Shown: piece by piece, positions 8,537 through 17,587 of the stretch
Layout of the letters: every line of letters begins with the position of its first letter
How positions within the stretch are numbered: the first letter of the stretch is position 1
NCBI RefSeq assembly: GCF_028279465.1
Contig: NZ_JANQNS010000021.1
Coordinates: 1-54,030, forward strand
Source of the DNA: Parasphingopyxis sp.
GTDB taxonomy: Bacteria > Pseudomonadota > Alphaproteobacteria > Sphingomonadales > Sphingomonadaceae
Length of the DNA stretch: 54,030 nt
Direction of reading: 5' to 3'
The notes under the pieces: model-generated
Databases searched by the model: none
What the model saw: the letters and a program-made list of their open reading frames with translations, nothing else
Told to the model about the DNA's origin: nothing
Translations under genes and position numbers: made by a program

Positions 8537-8547
8537 AAGGTGCCGAC

Positions 8548-8727
8548 ATGGCCGTTCCGAAGAGAAAAGTATCGCCCTCCCGCCGTGGCAACCGCCGCGC
8601 GCATGACGCGCTGAAGGCCGAAGCCTTTGTGGAGTGCCCCAATTGCGGGGAACTGAAGCGTCCGCATCACATGTGCCAGGCATGTGGCTATTATAACGGC
8701 CGCGAAATCCTGCCGATCGACGCCTAA
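8548..8727 (+). CDS. rpmF: 50S ribosomal protein bL32
   Basis: A 59-residue basic protein of the large ribosomal subunit. It begins [20 protein letters not shown], the classic L32 start, and has the zinc-ribbon cysteine pairs CPNC and CQAC. The TAA stop at 8725-8727 is 21 bases upstream of plsX. The rpmF-plsX-fabH order is widely conserved in bacteria and links ribosome and lipid synthesis. Confidence 0.97.
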   Translation: MAVPKRKVSPSRRGNRRAHDALKAEAFVECPNCGELKRPHHMCQACGYYNGREILPIDA

Positions 8728-8748
8728 ACGAGGGCCGGAGCGGATCGC

Positions 8749-9795
8749 ATGAACCGAGCCCCCCGTATCGCCATCGATGCGATGGGCGGCGATGTGGGGC
8801 CTGAGGTGATGGTGGGAGGCGCAGCCGCCTCCCGCGCCGATTTTCCCGATCTCTGTTTCACCTTTTTCGGCGACGAAGCCGCGATCCGCACCGAGATCGC
8901 GAAGCACAAATCGCTCGCCGGCAATGTCGAGATCGTCCACACCGACGGCGTCATCGCCGGCGAGGACAAGCCGAGCCAAGCGCTGCGCCGATCGAAAGAC
9001 TCCTCCATGGGCCTTGCTATCGCGGCCGTTAAAGCGGGCGAGGCCGAAGCTGCGCTCTCCGCGGGGAATACCGGCGCGCTGATGGCAATCGCCAAGGTCG
9101 CGCTGCGCACCATGGAAGGCATCGAGCGCCCGGCCATTTCCGCGCTCCTGCCGACGCTCGGCGATACCGATGTCGTGATGCTCGATCTCGGCGCCAATGC
9201 CGAATGCGATGCGGAGAATCTCGTTCAGTTCGCGGTGATGGGCGCCGCCTATGCGCGCACTGTGCTCGATATCCCGAAACCGCGCACGGCGCTCCTCAAT
9301 ATCGGCACCGAAGAATTGAAGGGCACGGGCATCCTGCAGGATGCGGCCGCCCAGCTGCGCGCGGCCGATACGCTGCCGCTCGAATTTACAGGTTACATTG
9401 AGGGCGACCGGCTGTCGCGCGGCCATGTCGATGTGATCGTCACCGACGGATTTTCGGGGAATATCGCGCTCAAGACCATCGAGGGCACGGCGCGGTTCGT
9501 GGCCGATTTGATCCGCCGGGCCTTTACGAGTTCGCTGCGCTCCAAATTCGGCTTCCTGCTCTCGCGCCCCGCCGCGCACTTGCTGCGCCGGACACTCGAT
9601 CCGAACAACCATAATGGCGGCGTGTTTCTCGGCCTCAATGGCCTCGTCGTGAAAAGCCATGGCGGCGCGGATGCGAACGGCGTGCGCAATGCGATCGGCG
9701 TGGCGGCGAAGATGGCGATGGCCGATATCACGCGCAGGATCGCCAACGATCTTGAAAATTTCCCCAAACACGCGATCGAGGACGCGGCCGAATGA
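8749..9795 (+). CDS. plsX: phosphate acyltransferase PlsX
   Basis: Makes acyl phosphate from acyl-ACP, the first step of phospholipid synthesis by the PlsX/PlsY route. The 348 residues start [16 protein letters not shown] and contain the AGNTGALMA segment, [15 protein letters not shown] and the [16 protein letters not shown] segment, all typical. It overlaps fabH by four bases (ATGA), indicating translational coupling. Confidence 0.97.
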   Translation: MNRAPRIAIDAMGGDVGPEVMVGGAAASRADFPDLCFTFFGDEAAIRTEIAKHKSLAGNVEIVHTDGVIAGEDKPSQALRRSKDSSMGLAIAAVKAGEAEAALSAGNTGALMAIAKVALRTMEGIERPAISALLPTLGDTDVVMLDLGANAECDAENLVQFAVMGAAYARTVLDIPKPRTALLNIGTEELKGTGILQDAAAQLRAADTLPLEFTGYIEGDRLSRGHVDVIVTDGFSGNIALKTIEGTARFVADLIRRAFTSSLRSKFGFLLSRPAAHLLRRTLDPNNHNGGVFLGLNGLVVKSHGGADANGVRNAIGVAAKMAMADITRRIANDLENFPKHAIEDAAE

Positions 9796-10751
9796 CCCTG
9801 AGATCGGCGATTCTGGGAACGGGGTCAGCGCTCCCCGCCCGCCGGGTCAGCAATAACGAGCTGTCCGAAACCGTCGACACGTCGGACGAATGGATCATCG
9901 AGCGCACCGGTATTCATTTCCGGCATATCGCCGATGACAGCGAAACGACCGCAAGTCTCGGTACGCTGGCGGCCGAACGCGCGATCGCGGCGGCGGAGCT
10001 CGCGCCAAGTGATATCGACCTGATCGTCCTTGCGACATCGACCCCGGACCAGACCTTTCCGGCATCGGCAACCATCATCCAGACCAATCTCGGTATCGAC
10101 GATTGCATCGCCTTCGACGTCCAGGCCGTCTGTTCGGGCTTTCTCTATGCGCTGACCGTGGCCGACAATATGATCCGCAGCGGCAGCGGGCAAAAGGCGC
10201 TGGTCATCGGCTCCGAGACGTTCAGCCGCATCCTCGACTGGGAGGATCGCGGCACCTGCGTGCTGTTCGGCGATGGCGCGGGCGCGGTCGTGCTGGGCAC
10301 CGAAGAAGGCGAGCGGGGCATCCTCTCGTCCAAGCTCCACGCCGACGGACGGCATAACCAGCTGCTCTATGTCGATGGCGGGCCGTCTACGACCGGCACG
10401 GTTGGCAAACTGCGCATGAAGGGCCGCGAGGTATTCCGGCATGCGGTCGTCAATCTGTCGGCCGTCCTGCACGAGGCGCTCGGCGCGGCCGGCCTGACCG
10501 CGGCTGATGTCGACTGGATCGTGCCGCATCAGGCCAATCGCCGTATTCTCGACGCCACGGCGAAGAAACTCGGCCTGCCGCCGGAGAAAATCGTGGTGAC
10601 CGTCGATCAGCATGCCAACACATCAGCGGCGTCGGTGCCGCTCGCGCTCGATACGGCGGTGCGCGACGGCCGGATAACGCGCGGCGACGTGCTAGCGCTT
10701 GAGGCGATGGGTGGCGGCTTCACCTGGGGTGCTTCGATCGTGCGTTACTGA
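9792..10751 (+). CDS. fabH: 3-oxoacyl-ACP synthase III
   Basis: Condenses acetyl-CoA with malonyl-ACP to start fatty acid synthesis. The catalytic triad is visible: Cys 114 in [10 protein letters not shown], His 246 in VPHQANRRI and Asn 276 in [13 protein letters not shown]. The length of 319 residues is normal for the family. It is coupled to plsX upstream, and a gap of 84 bases separates it from ihfA. Confidence 0.97.
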   Translation: MTLRSAILGTGSALPARRVSNNELSETVDTSDEWIIERTGIHFRHIADDSETTASLGTLAAERAIAAAELAPSDIDLIVLATSTPDQTFPASATIIQTNLGIDDCIAFDVQAVCSGFLYALTVADNMIRSGSGQKALVIGSETFSRILDWEDRGTCVLFGDGAGAVVLGTEEGERGILSSKLHADGRHNQLLYVDGGPSTTGTVGKLRMKGREVFRHAVVNLSAVLHEALGAAGLTAADVDWIVPHQANRRILDATAKKLGLPPEKIVVTVDQHANTSAASVPLALDTAVRDGRITRGDVLALEAMGGGFTWGASIVRY

Positions 10752-10835
10752 TATGCTGGGTGTTCCTGGCGATTGCCCGATGGACTACAGTGAGTTAAAG
10801 ATTGTTACAGAAAAACGACAAGTTGGGGGAAGCAG

Positions 10836-11135
10836 ATGAGCGAAACAGGAACATTGACCCGGGCCGATCTGGCCGAACAGGTACATGACAGCCTCGGCCT
10901 GTCGCGGGCGGATTCGGCGCAACTGGTCGAATCGGTGCTCGGCCATATGTGCGACGCGCTTTCGGATGGCGAAAATGTGAAGATTTCGGGCTTTGGGAGC
11001 TTCGTGCTTCGCGACAAGGGCGAACGGATCGGCCGCAATCCCAAAACCGGCGTCGAAGTGCCGATTGCGCCGCGCCGTGTGCTGACCTTTCGGGCGAGCC
11101 AGTCGATGCGGGAAACGATCGCGCAGCCGAGCTGA
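10836..11135 (+). CDS. ihfA: integration host factor subunit alpha
   Basis: A nucleoid-associated DNA-bending protein that acts as a heterodimer with IHF-beta. The 99 residues include the DNABII signature around [21 protein letters not shown] and the arm proline segment [26 protein letters not shown] ribosome binding region precedes the ATG. The ihfA-merR pair downstream of fabH is typical of alphaproteobacteria. No ihfB is in the window. Confidence 0.95.
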   Translation: MSETGTLTRADLAEQVHDSLGLSRADSAQLVESVLGHMCDALSDGENVKISGFGSFVLRDKGERIGRNPKTGVEVPIAPRRVLTFRASQSMRETIAQPS

Positions 11136-11146
11136 ACGGGAGCGTT

Positions 11147-11503
11147 ATGCCCAAAGACGCCGATGCTTTTCGCACGATCGGGGAATTGTCCGACCAGCTT
11201 GGCGTCGCCCAGCATATCCTGCGCTATTGGGAAACGCGCTTTCCGCAGCTCCAGCCGCTGAAACGCGCGGGCAACCGCCGCTATTACCGGCCCGAAGACG
11301 TGGCGCTGGTCGAGCGGATCAACCGGCTGCTCAATGACGATGGCTATACGATCCGGGGTGTCCAGAAGGTGCTGGCGGGGAAGACCGACGAGCGGCCGGC
11401 GCCGAAACCGGTCGATAAAGCGCCGCAACTGGCGCTGGAACCGGGTCTGCTCGCCGATTTGAAACAGCTTCGGGCGAAGCTCGCCGACGCGCTGAGCGCC
11501 TAG
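11147..11503 (+). CDS. MerR family transcriptional regulator
   Basis: A 118-residue regulator with an N-terminal winged helix of MerR type (FRTIGELSDQLGVAQHILRYWETRF and KRAGNRRYYRPEDVALVERI). The C-terminal part is a short variable tail without cysteines, so metal sensing of the classical MerR kind is unlikely. The ATG at 11147 lies 11 bases after the ihfA stop, so both are probably cotranscribed. The target genes are unknown. Confidence 0.92.
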   Translation: MPKDADAFRTIGELSDQLGVAQHILRYWETRFPQLQPLKRAGNRRYYRPEDVALVERINRLLNDDGYTIRGVQKVLAGKTDERPAPKPVDKAPQLALEPGLLADLKQLRAKLADALSA

Positions 11504-11504
11504 G

Positions 11505-13079
11505 CTATTCGGCCAGCGCCTCGGCGATCAGCGTGCGGACATTGTCGATACCGTACAGCGCGGTGAAGCTGCCCATGCGCGGGCCCTGGCTTGCGCCGAG
11601 CAGCGTTTCGTAAAGCGCCTTGAACCAGTCGCGCAGCGGCTCGAACTCGTGGCGCTTGCCGACTTCGAACACGGCATTCTGGATCGTCTCCCCGTCCGCA
11701 TCCTCGGGCATATCGGCAAGCGCCGCATCGAGATCGCGCAGCGCATCGACCTCCTTGCCCTCGGGCGCGCGCCGTTCGAGCGTATCGGCCACAAAATCGC
11801 GGAAATAGGCGAGCGCATAGTCGATCCGCGCGTCGAGCGCAGGATGGGTTTCGGGCGAGGCGCCGGGCGCATAGCGCTGCACGAAACCCCAGAGCAGCGC
11901 CTTGTCGTCCGTGTTTGCCACGCCGACCAGGTTGAGTAGCAGCGCGAAGTTGATCGGCATATCGACCTGCGGCGGATCGCCGGCATGCACATGATGCACG
12001 GGATTGGGCAGCTTCTGCTCGATCGGCTGATCGGGATAGGCGTCGAGGAACCGCTGATACTCGTCGACCGCCTTGGGGATGATCCCGAAGCTGAGCTGCT
12101 TCGCCTTTTTCGGATCGCGATAGATGTAGAAGCTGAGGCTCTCCTCGGGCGCATAGGTCAGCCATTCGTCGATGGTGACGCCATTGCCCTTGGTCTTCGA
12201 AATCTTCTGGCCATTCTCGTCGAGGAAGAGCTCATAGTTGAACCCCTCGGGCGGCTTCGCGCCGAGCACGCGCGTGATCTTCGAACTTTGCGTCACCGAA
12301 TCGATCAGATCCTTGCCGGCCATCTCATAATCGACGCCCAGCGCCACCCAGCGCAGCGCCCAATCGACCTTCCATTGCAGCTTGGCCGCACCGCCGAGAA
12401 TGCAATGCTCGACCGCCTCGTCGGTTGCCGGATCGACAAAGCGAACTAGGCCCTTACCCGGATCGACCACCTCGACGGGCACCTGCAGCACCTTGCCGCT
12501 CACAGGCGAGATCGGCAGCACCGGCGAATAGGTCGCGCGCCGTTCCTCCCCGAGCGTCGGCAGCATCACGTCCATGATCTTGTCGTAGCGCGCGAGCACT
12601 AGCTTCAGCGTGTCGTCGAACCGGCCGGAACCATAGCAATCCGACGAGGCGAGGAACTCGTAATCGAACTCGTAACGGTCGAGAAACTGACGCAGCATCG
12701 CATTGTTATGCGCGGCGAAACTCTCATGCTCGGTGTCGAACGGATTGGGCACGCGGCATAGTGGCTCGTCCAGATGCTCGGCCAGCATGTCGCGATTGGG
12801 CAGGTTTTCGGCGACTTTGCGCATACCATCCATATCGTCGGAAAAGGCGATGAGCTTCGTCGGAGTATCGCTCATCTCGCTGAACGCATGGCGCACCATC
12901 TCAGTCCGCGCGACTTCCTGGAAGGTGCCGAGATGCGGCAACCCGCTCGGCCCGTAGCCGGTTTCGAACAGGATCGGCGAGCCGTCCGGCTTGCCGTCCG
13001 GATAGCGTTTCAAGAGCTTGCGGGCCTCCTCATAGGGCCAGGCCTTGGACTGTAATGCGGCGTCGCGCAGCGCGTTCAT
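11505..13079 (-). CDS. lysK: lysyl-tRNA synthetase, class I
   Basis: Charges tRNA-Lys. The 524-residue protein is the class I enzyme typical of alphaproteobacteria and archaea, not the class II LysS. The HIGH-like signature is GPSGLPHLGTF near residue 44-54, and the KMSKS-like signature is KISKTKGNGV. The gene ends one base after the merR stop (convergent) and starts 39 bases from the divergent helicase gene. Confidence 0.95.
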   Translation of the reverse strand: MNALRDAALQSKAWPYEEARKLLKRYPDGKPDGSPILFETGYGPSGLPHLGTFQEVARTEMVRHAFSEMSDTPTKLIAFSDDMDGMRKVAENLPNRDMLAEHLDEPLCRVPNPFDTEHESFAAHNNAMLRQFLDRYEFDYEFLASSDCYGSGRFDDTLKLVLARYDKIMDVMLPTLGEERRATYSPVLPISPVSGKVLQVPVEVVDPGKGLVRFVDPATDEAVEHCILGGAAKLQWKVDWALRWVALGVDYEMAGKDLIDSVTQSSKITRVLGAKPPEGFNYELFLDENGQKISKTKGNGVTIDEWLTYAPEESLSFYIYRDPKKAKQLSFGIIPKAVDEYQRFLDAYPDQPIEQKLPNPVHHVHAGDPPQVDMPINFALLLNLVGVANTDDKALLWGFVQRYAPGASPETHPALDARIDYALAYFRDFVADTLERRAPEGKEVDALRDLDAALADMPEDADGETIQNAVFEVGKRHEFEPLRDWFKALYETLLGASQGPRMGSFTALYGIDNVRTLIAEALAE

Positions 13080-13118
13080 GTTGCTCTTTCGTTCTCTTTG
13101 GGCGAAGGATGAAAACCC

Positions 13119-15851
13119 GTGTCGAAACCCGCTCCTCTACCCTATCGCGCGCTCCATGCCACCCATGGCGGCATATGGATAGCCTCGGGCGATGGCGAAA
13201 TCGGCGAAGTTGCGCGCGGCGAAGCGATATCGGCGGCGGCGGAAACACCGATGATCGTTCTGAACGCGCCGATGACGGGCCAGCGGCTCGGCTATCCCGA
13301 ACTCTCCGGCCTCGACCTGCTCGAGCTGTTCGCCTTCGTCCATCCGGCGCGCTTCACCGTACCGACACCCGCCGGCATCGCCCGCACGCTCGGCCTGCAC
13401 GTGCCGGACAGCGACGAGGATGCGGCGATGCTGCTGCTCGAAGCCGCGAAGCATCTGCTCGATACGCTGCAATGGGAGGGCTGGGGCGAGCGCGAGGGCG
13501 CGTGGAATAGCGCACAAAGCTTGTTTCGCCTGCGCTGGCCCTGGGCCGCCGCAGTCGCCGAGCGGATCGCCAAGCCGGCGAAGGCCGAACGCTGGCTGTT
13601 CTCGCGCCTGCCCGAATGGGAGGACCAGCCGCCCCGCCCGGCTCCGCGCACCGTAACGATGGACGAACACCGCGCGGTCGACCGTCTGGAGACGCTGGTT
13701 GGAAAGGATGCCGAGCGACGCGAGGGTCAACGCGATTATACGCGCACCGCCGCCCGCACATTCGATCCGCGCCCGGCGGCGGGCAAACCCAATATGCTGA
13801 TCGCCGAGGCGGGAACGGGGATCGGCAAGACGCTCGGCTATCTCGCGCCTGCCTCGCTCTGGGCCAAAGAGGCGGACGGCACGGTGTGGCTCTCGACCTA
13901 TACCAAGGCGCTGCAACGCCAGCTCGACCGCGAGACGGAGAAGCTCTTTCCCGATCCCGCCGAGCGCCGCGAAAAGGTCGTCGTCCGCAAAGGGCGCGAA
14001 AATTATCTCTGCCTGCTCAATCTCGAGGATGCACTGCAAGGCGGCTTTGCAGGCCGCGCGGCGGTGCTCGCGCAGCTGGTCGCGCGCTGGGCTGTGTACA
14101 CCAAAGACGGCGATATGGTCGGCGGCGACCTGCCGGGTTGGCTGCCCACACTGTTCCGGCGCGCGGGCGCGACGGCGCTCACCGACCGGCGTGGCGAATG
14201 CGTCTATGCCGGTTGCCCGCATTATCGCAAATGCTTCATCGAACGCTCGGCGCGGTCCGCCGAGGGCGCGGACCTCGTCATCGCCAATCATGCGCTGGTG
14301 ATGATCATGGCCGAGCGGCGGCGCGAGGACAGCGCAGCCCTCTCCCGCATCGTGTTCGACGAAGGCCATCACCTGTTCAACGCCGCCGATTCGACCTTCT
14401 CTGCTGCATTGACCGGGCAGGAAGCGATCGAGCTGCGCCGCTGGATCATCGGACCCGAAGGCAAGCATCGCGGGCGGCGGCGCGGCCTGTCGGCGCGGCT
14501 GATGGATGTCGCCTCCTACGACCAGGCGGGGAGCGATGCGATCGAGGCGGCCAATGCGGCGGCCGCCGCGCTCCCCGGCGATGGCTGGCTGGGCCGCATC
14601 GCCGAGGGCATACCGCTCGGGCCGATTGAGAAACTGCTGGCCGCCGTGCGCGGCACGGTGTCCGCCCGCGCCAAGGCGCAGGACGCGGGATACGGGATCG
14701 AAACCGAGGTCGCGGAGCTGGACGGCGCGCTGATCGCCGCCGTCGGCGCGGCCACCGAAGCGCTCGAAGCACTGCACCGGCCGCTCGCGAGCCTGCGGCA
14801 GAGGCCCGAGGCGGTGCTCGAAGACGCGCCGGATTGGGTCGATAGCCAGGCGCGCGCGCGGATTGAAGGTGCGATGATGGGGCTGACGATGCGCGGGCAG
14901 ATGCTGGCGAGCTGGATCGCCCTGCTAGCGCGGCTCGGCGGCCCGGCCGATCCCGATTTCGTCGATTGGCTGGCGATCGACCGTTATGAGGGGCGTGAGT
15001 ACGACATAGGCCTGCACCGCCACTGGCTCGACCCGACCAAGCCGCTCGCGGAAACCGTGATCAAGCCCGCGCACGGCCTGATCGTCACCTCGGCGACGCT
15101 GAAGGGTGGCGAGGATTGGGATGCGGCCGAGGCGCGCGCCGGTGCGCCCCATCTCGATTTCGCGCCGGAACGGTTCGAAGCGCCGAGCCCGTTCGACTAT
15201 GCGGCGAACAGCGAGGTGCTGATCGTTACCGACATCAAGAAAGGCGATATCCCGGCGCTGGCCGGCGCCTATGCGCGGCTGATCGAAGCGGCGAATGGCG
15301 GTACGCTCGGCCTGTTCACCGCCATTGCACGGCTGAAAGCCGTCCATGCGCGAATCGCGGACCGGCTGGCGCGCGGCGGCCTGCCGCTGTTCAGCCAGCA
15401 TGTCGATCCGATCGATACCGGCACGCTGATCGATATCTTTCGCGACGACGCGCGCGCCTCGCTGCTCGGCACGGATGCCCTCAGGGACGGTGTCGATGTG
15501 CCCGGCCATTCGCTCCGGCTCGTGCTCTTGGAGACGGTGCCCTGGCCGCGGCCGACGGTGCTGCATGCGGCGCGTAAGCTCGCCAATGGCGGCAATGCCT
15601 ATGTCGACCGGGTCGTGCGCGCCCGGCTCGCCCAGGCCTTCGGCCGCCTCATTCGCCGCAAGGACGATAGCGGCATGTTCGTCCTCCTGTCCGCGGCCAC
15701 GCCCTCCCGGCTACTCACCGCCTTTCCCGAAGGTACGCCAGTATCGCGGGTGCCGCTCGACGAAGCCGTTGCGCGGATAGAGGCCCGTCTTTTTTCTGTC
15801 ACGGAATTGGGGCAACAAGGGGCGCAGTCGAGTCCTGCGGAGACTTCATGA
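13119..15851 (+). CDS. ATP-dependent DNA helicase, DinG/Rad3-like (COG1199)
   Basis: A 910-residue superfamily 2 helicase. The Walker A motif is EAGTGIGKTLGYL (about residues 230-242), the DEAH-type motif II is FDEGHHLF, and a motif near the end reads QAFGRLIRRKDDSGMFVLL. Cysteines between motif I and motif II (CVYAGCPHYRKC) are placed like the iron-sulfur cluster ligands of XPD/DinG. It starts at GTG 13119, and the N-terminal roughly 200 residues are specific to this alphaproteobacterial form. The stop overlaps the sixA start by four bases. The likely role is DNA repair or removal of replication blocks. Confidence 0.92.
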   Translation: MSKPAPLPYRALHATHGGIWIASGDGEIGEVARGEAISAAAETPMIVLNAPMTGQRLGYPELSGLDLLELFAFVHPARFTVPTPAGIARTLGLHVPDSDEDAAMLLLEAAKHLLDTLQWEGWGEREGAWNSAQSLFRLRWPWAAAVAERIAKPAKAERWLFSRLPEWEDQPPRPAPRTVTMDEHRAVDRLETLVGKDAERREGQRDYTRTAARTFDPRPAAGKPNMLIAEAGTGIGKTLGYLAPASLWAKEADGTVWLSTYTKALQRQLDRETEKLFPDPAERREKVVVRKGRENYLCLLNLEDALQGGFAGRAAVLAQLVARWAVYTKDGDMVGGDLPGWLPTLFRRAGATALTDRRGECVYAGCPHYRKCFIERSARSAEGADLVIANHALVMIMAERRREDSAALSRIVFDEGHHLFNAADSTFSAALTGQEAIELRRWIIGPEGKHRGRRRGLSARLMDVASYDQAGSDAIEAANAAAAALPGDGWLGRIAEGIPLGPIEKLLAAVRGTVSARAKAQDAGYGIETEVAELDGALIAAVGAATEALEALHRPLASLRQRPEAVLEDAPDWVDSQARARIEGAMMGLTMRGQMLASWIALLARLGGPADPDFVDWLAIDRYEGREYDIGLHRHWLDPTKPLAETVIKPAHGLIVTSATLKGGEDWDAAEARAGAPHLDFAPERFEAPSPFDYAANSEVLIVTDIKKGDIPALAGAYARLIEAANGGTLGLFTAIARLKAVHARIADRLARGGLPLFSQHVDPIDTGTLIDIFRDDARASLLGTDALRDGVDVPGHSLRLVLLETVPWPRPTVLHAARKLANGGNAYVDRVVRARLAQAFGRLIRRKDDSGMFVLLSAATPSRLLTAFPEGTPVSRVPLDEAVARIEARLFSVTELGQQGAQSSPAETS

Positions 15852-16393
15852 AGCGCCTCATTCTTCTGCGCCACGCCAAATCGAGCTGGGACGACCCGGT
15901 GAAGCGCGACTTCGACCGCCCGCTCAATGAGAAGGGCAAGCGCGCGGCGAAGATGATGGGCGAACATATGCAGGAAGACGGCATCATGTTCGACGCTGTG
16001 ATCGCCTCGCCGGCGATCCGCGTGGTCGAAACGCTGGAGAGCGTCGCCCAAGGCTACGGCGAACCGATCGAGCCGGAATGGGATCGCCGCGCCTATCTCG
16101 CGTCCAATATGACTTTGCTCGACATCCTCCACGAGGCGGACGATGCGGCAAGGTCGCTATTGATGTCGGGCCATAACTCGGGGCTCGAAGACCTGGTGTT
16201 GCTGCTCGTGCCGGACAGCAAGGGCGACAAGGCGCGCGCCAAGGTCGAGGAAAAATTCCCGACCTGCGCGCTGGCGGAAATGGAATTCGATGTCGATAGC
16301 TGGGCCGATATCGCGCCGGGCACGGGAAAGCTCCTCCGCTATGTCCGGCCGCGCGATCTCCACGCCGATCTCGGACCCGACGACCCGCAATAG
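15848..16393 (+). CDS. SixA-like histidine phosphatase
   Basis: A 181-residue member of the histidine phosphatase superfamily. The catalytic RH motif is LLRHAKSSWDD at residues 5-15, and a second catalytic His lies in MSGHNSGLEDLV. SixA proteins dephosphorylate phosphohistidine in phosphotransfer domains, but this long form could act on other substrates. The four-base overlap with the helicase gene suggests coupled translation; any functional link is unclear. Confidence 0.88.
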   Translation: MKRLILLRHAKSSWDDPVKRDFDRPLNEKGKRAAKMMGEHMQEDGIMFDAVIASPAIRVVETLESVAQGYGEPIEPEWDRRAYLASNMTLLDILHEADDAARSLLMSGHNSGLEDLVLLLVPDSKGDKARAKVEEKFPTCALAEMEFDVDSWADIAPGTGKLLRYVRPRDLHADLGPDDPQ

Positions 16394-16399
16394 GCATCT

Positions 16400-17572
16400 T
16401 CAATCATCGGCGATTTGGGAATATTCCCATTGCCACGGAATGCCGGTACCGCCGAGCAACGCTTCGAAAATCTGCGGAAAAACCAAATGCCCGTTCGGCG
16501 CATTGGCCATCGCCAACACGCAGATATCCCGGTCCAGCAAGCAAACCAGCATGTTGTCGCCGCCGCGATCATGCCCGCCCTTGAAAAAACCGCGGCCCTG
16601 CGGACCATCCCAGAGCACGACTCCCAGCCCGGCCGAAAGATTGACGGCTGCGAGGCTCTCGTCGCGCTTGTCGGACCAGGGCGGGAACTGATGCGCCGAC
16701 CGAATTTCGATCTGCGGCGACACGAGCTCCGCGCGCGCAGCGTCCGAAATCAGATCACCCTCCATGAAGGCGGCAACCAGTTGCGCGAATGCGCGGGGAG
16801 AGCTGTTCAGCGAACCGGCCGCGTCGAATTCGCGGCGCACCGGATGGCCGAGCGGCGCGCCATCCGTGTCATGGCCGGCATCGTAATCGTCTTCAAAGGA
16901 ATCGCGCCAGGATAACCCGATATCGCTATTGCCGAGCGGCGCGAACAAGCGACGTTCGAGATCGGCGGCAATATCGATATCGAGCGCCTCGGAGACGATG
17001 AGCTGCGCAATTTGGAAGCCTTCGCCCGAATAGGCGTACGAGGTACCCGGATCCTGGAAAAAGGCGAGCGGCGCCTCGGCATCATAGTCGCTATTCGGCG
17101 GGAAGAAACGGAAATTGGGAAAGCCGCTCTGGTGCGACAGCAGCAGACTAAGCGTCAGCGCACGCCAGCGATCATCGCCTTCGAGATCGGCATAATCTTC
17201 GTAAGCGGGAAGCGGCTGCGGCAGATAATCGCCGATCGGCCGGTCAAGATCGATCCGGCCCTCCGCCGCCAATTCAGCAACATAGGCCGCGAAGACGAAT
17301 TTCGTCCATGACATGCCCGACATGACGCTATCGGCATTGAGCGGTGCGCCGGTCCGCATATCCCGGATGCCATAGGTCGCAAGGCCGGCAAGCTCGCCGT
17401 TCCGGACGACGGAAAGGGCAAGGCCGGGTACATGATGTTCGCTCATGAGCCGCTCGACCAGCGGGTCTATACGCGCGAGATCAGCACCTGCGGCGACAAC
17501 GGACATTTCGGATGGAGGTTCAGCAGTGCCGGCGCTTGCCGCCAGCAGAACTGCTGAACCCAATAGAAACAA
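16400..17572 (-). CDS. serine hydrolase, class C beta-lactamase family, exported
   Basis: A 390-residue penicillin-binding-protein-like hydrolase. An N-terminal hydrophobic segment (residues 1-17, ending SAGTA) predicts secretion. The SxxK nucleophile is Ser 88 and Lys 91 in GMSWTKF. The second motif reads YSG instead of the usual YxN, and a KGG-like third motif occurs in FFKGGHDRGGD. Such proteins are esterases or D-amino-acid peptidases more often than true beta-lactamases. It starts 15 bases after the stop of the DUF885 gene, so both are likely one operon. Confidence 0.88.
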   Translation of the reverse strand: MFLLGSAVLLAASAGTAEPPSEMSVVAAGADLARIDPLVERLMSEHHVPGLALSVVRNGELAGLATYGIRDMRTGAPLNADSVMSGMSWTKFVFAAYVAELAAEGRIDLDRPIGDYLPQPLPAYEDYADLEGDDRWRALTLSLLLSHQSGFPNFRFFPPNSDYDAEAPLAFFQDPGTSYAYSGEGFQIAQLIVSEALDIDIAADLERRLFAPLGNSDIGLSWRDSFEDDYDAGHDTDGAPLGHPVRREFDAAGSLNSSPRAFAQLVAAFMEGDLISDAARAELVSPQIEIRSAHQFPPWSDKRDESLAAVNLSAGLGVVLWDGPQGRGFFKGGHDRGGDNMLVCLLDRDICVLAMANAPNGHLVFPQIFEALLGGTGIPWQWEYSQIADD

Positions 17573-17587
17573 CGGAGTGGAAATCGC

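Noticed and set aside
13137-14777. Minus-strand frame inside the helicase gene
   Set aside because: Arg/Ala-rich shadow without motif; the helicase frame has all conserved motifs.
16400-17572. True class C beta-lactamase (resistance gene)
   Set aside because: SxxK is present but YxN is YSG; family is mostly esterases and peptidases, so resistance is not supported.
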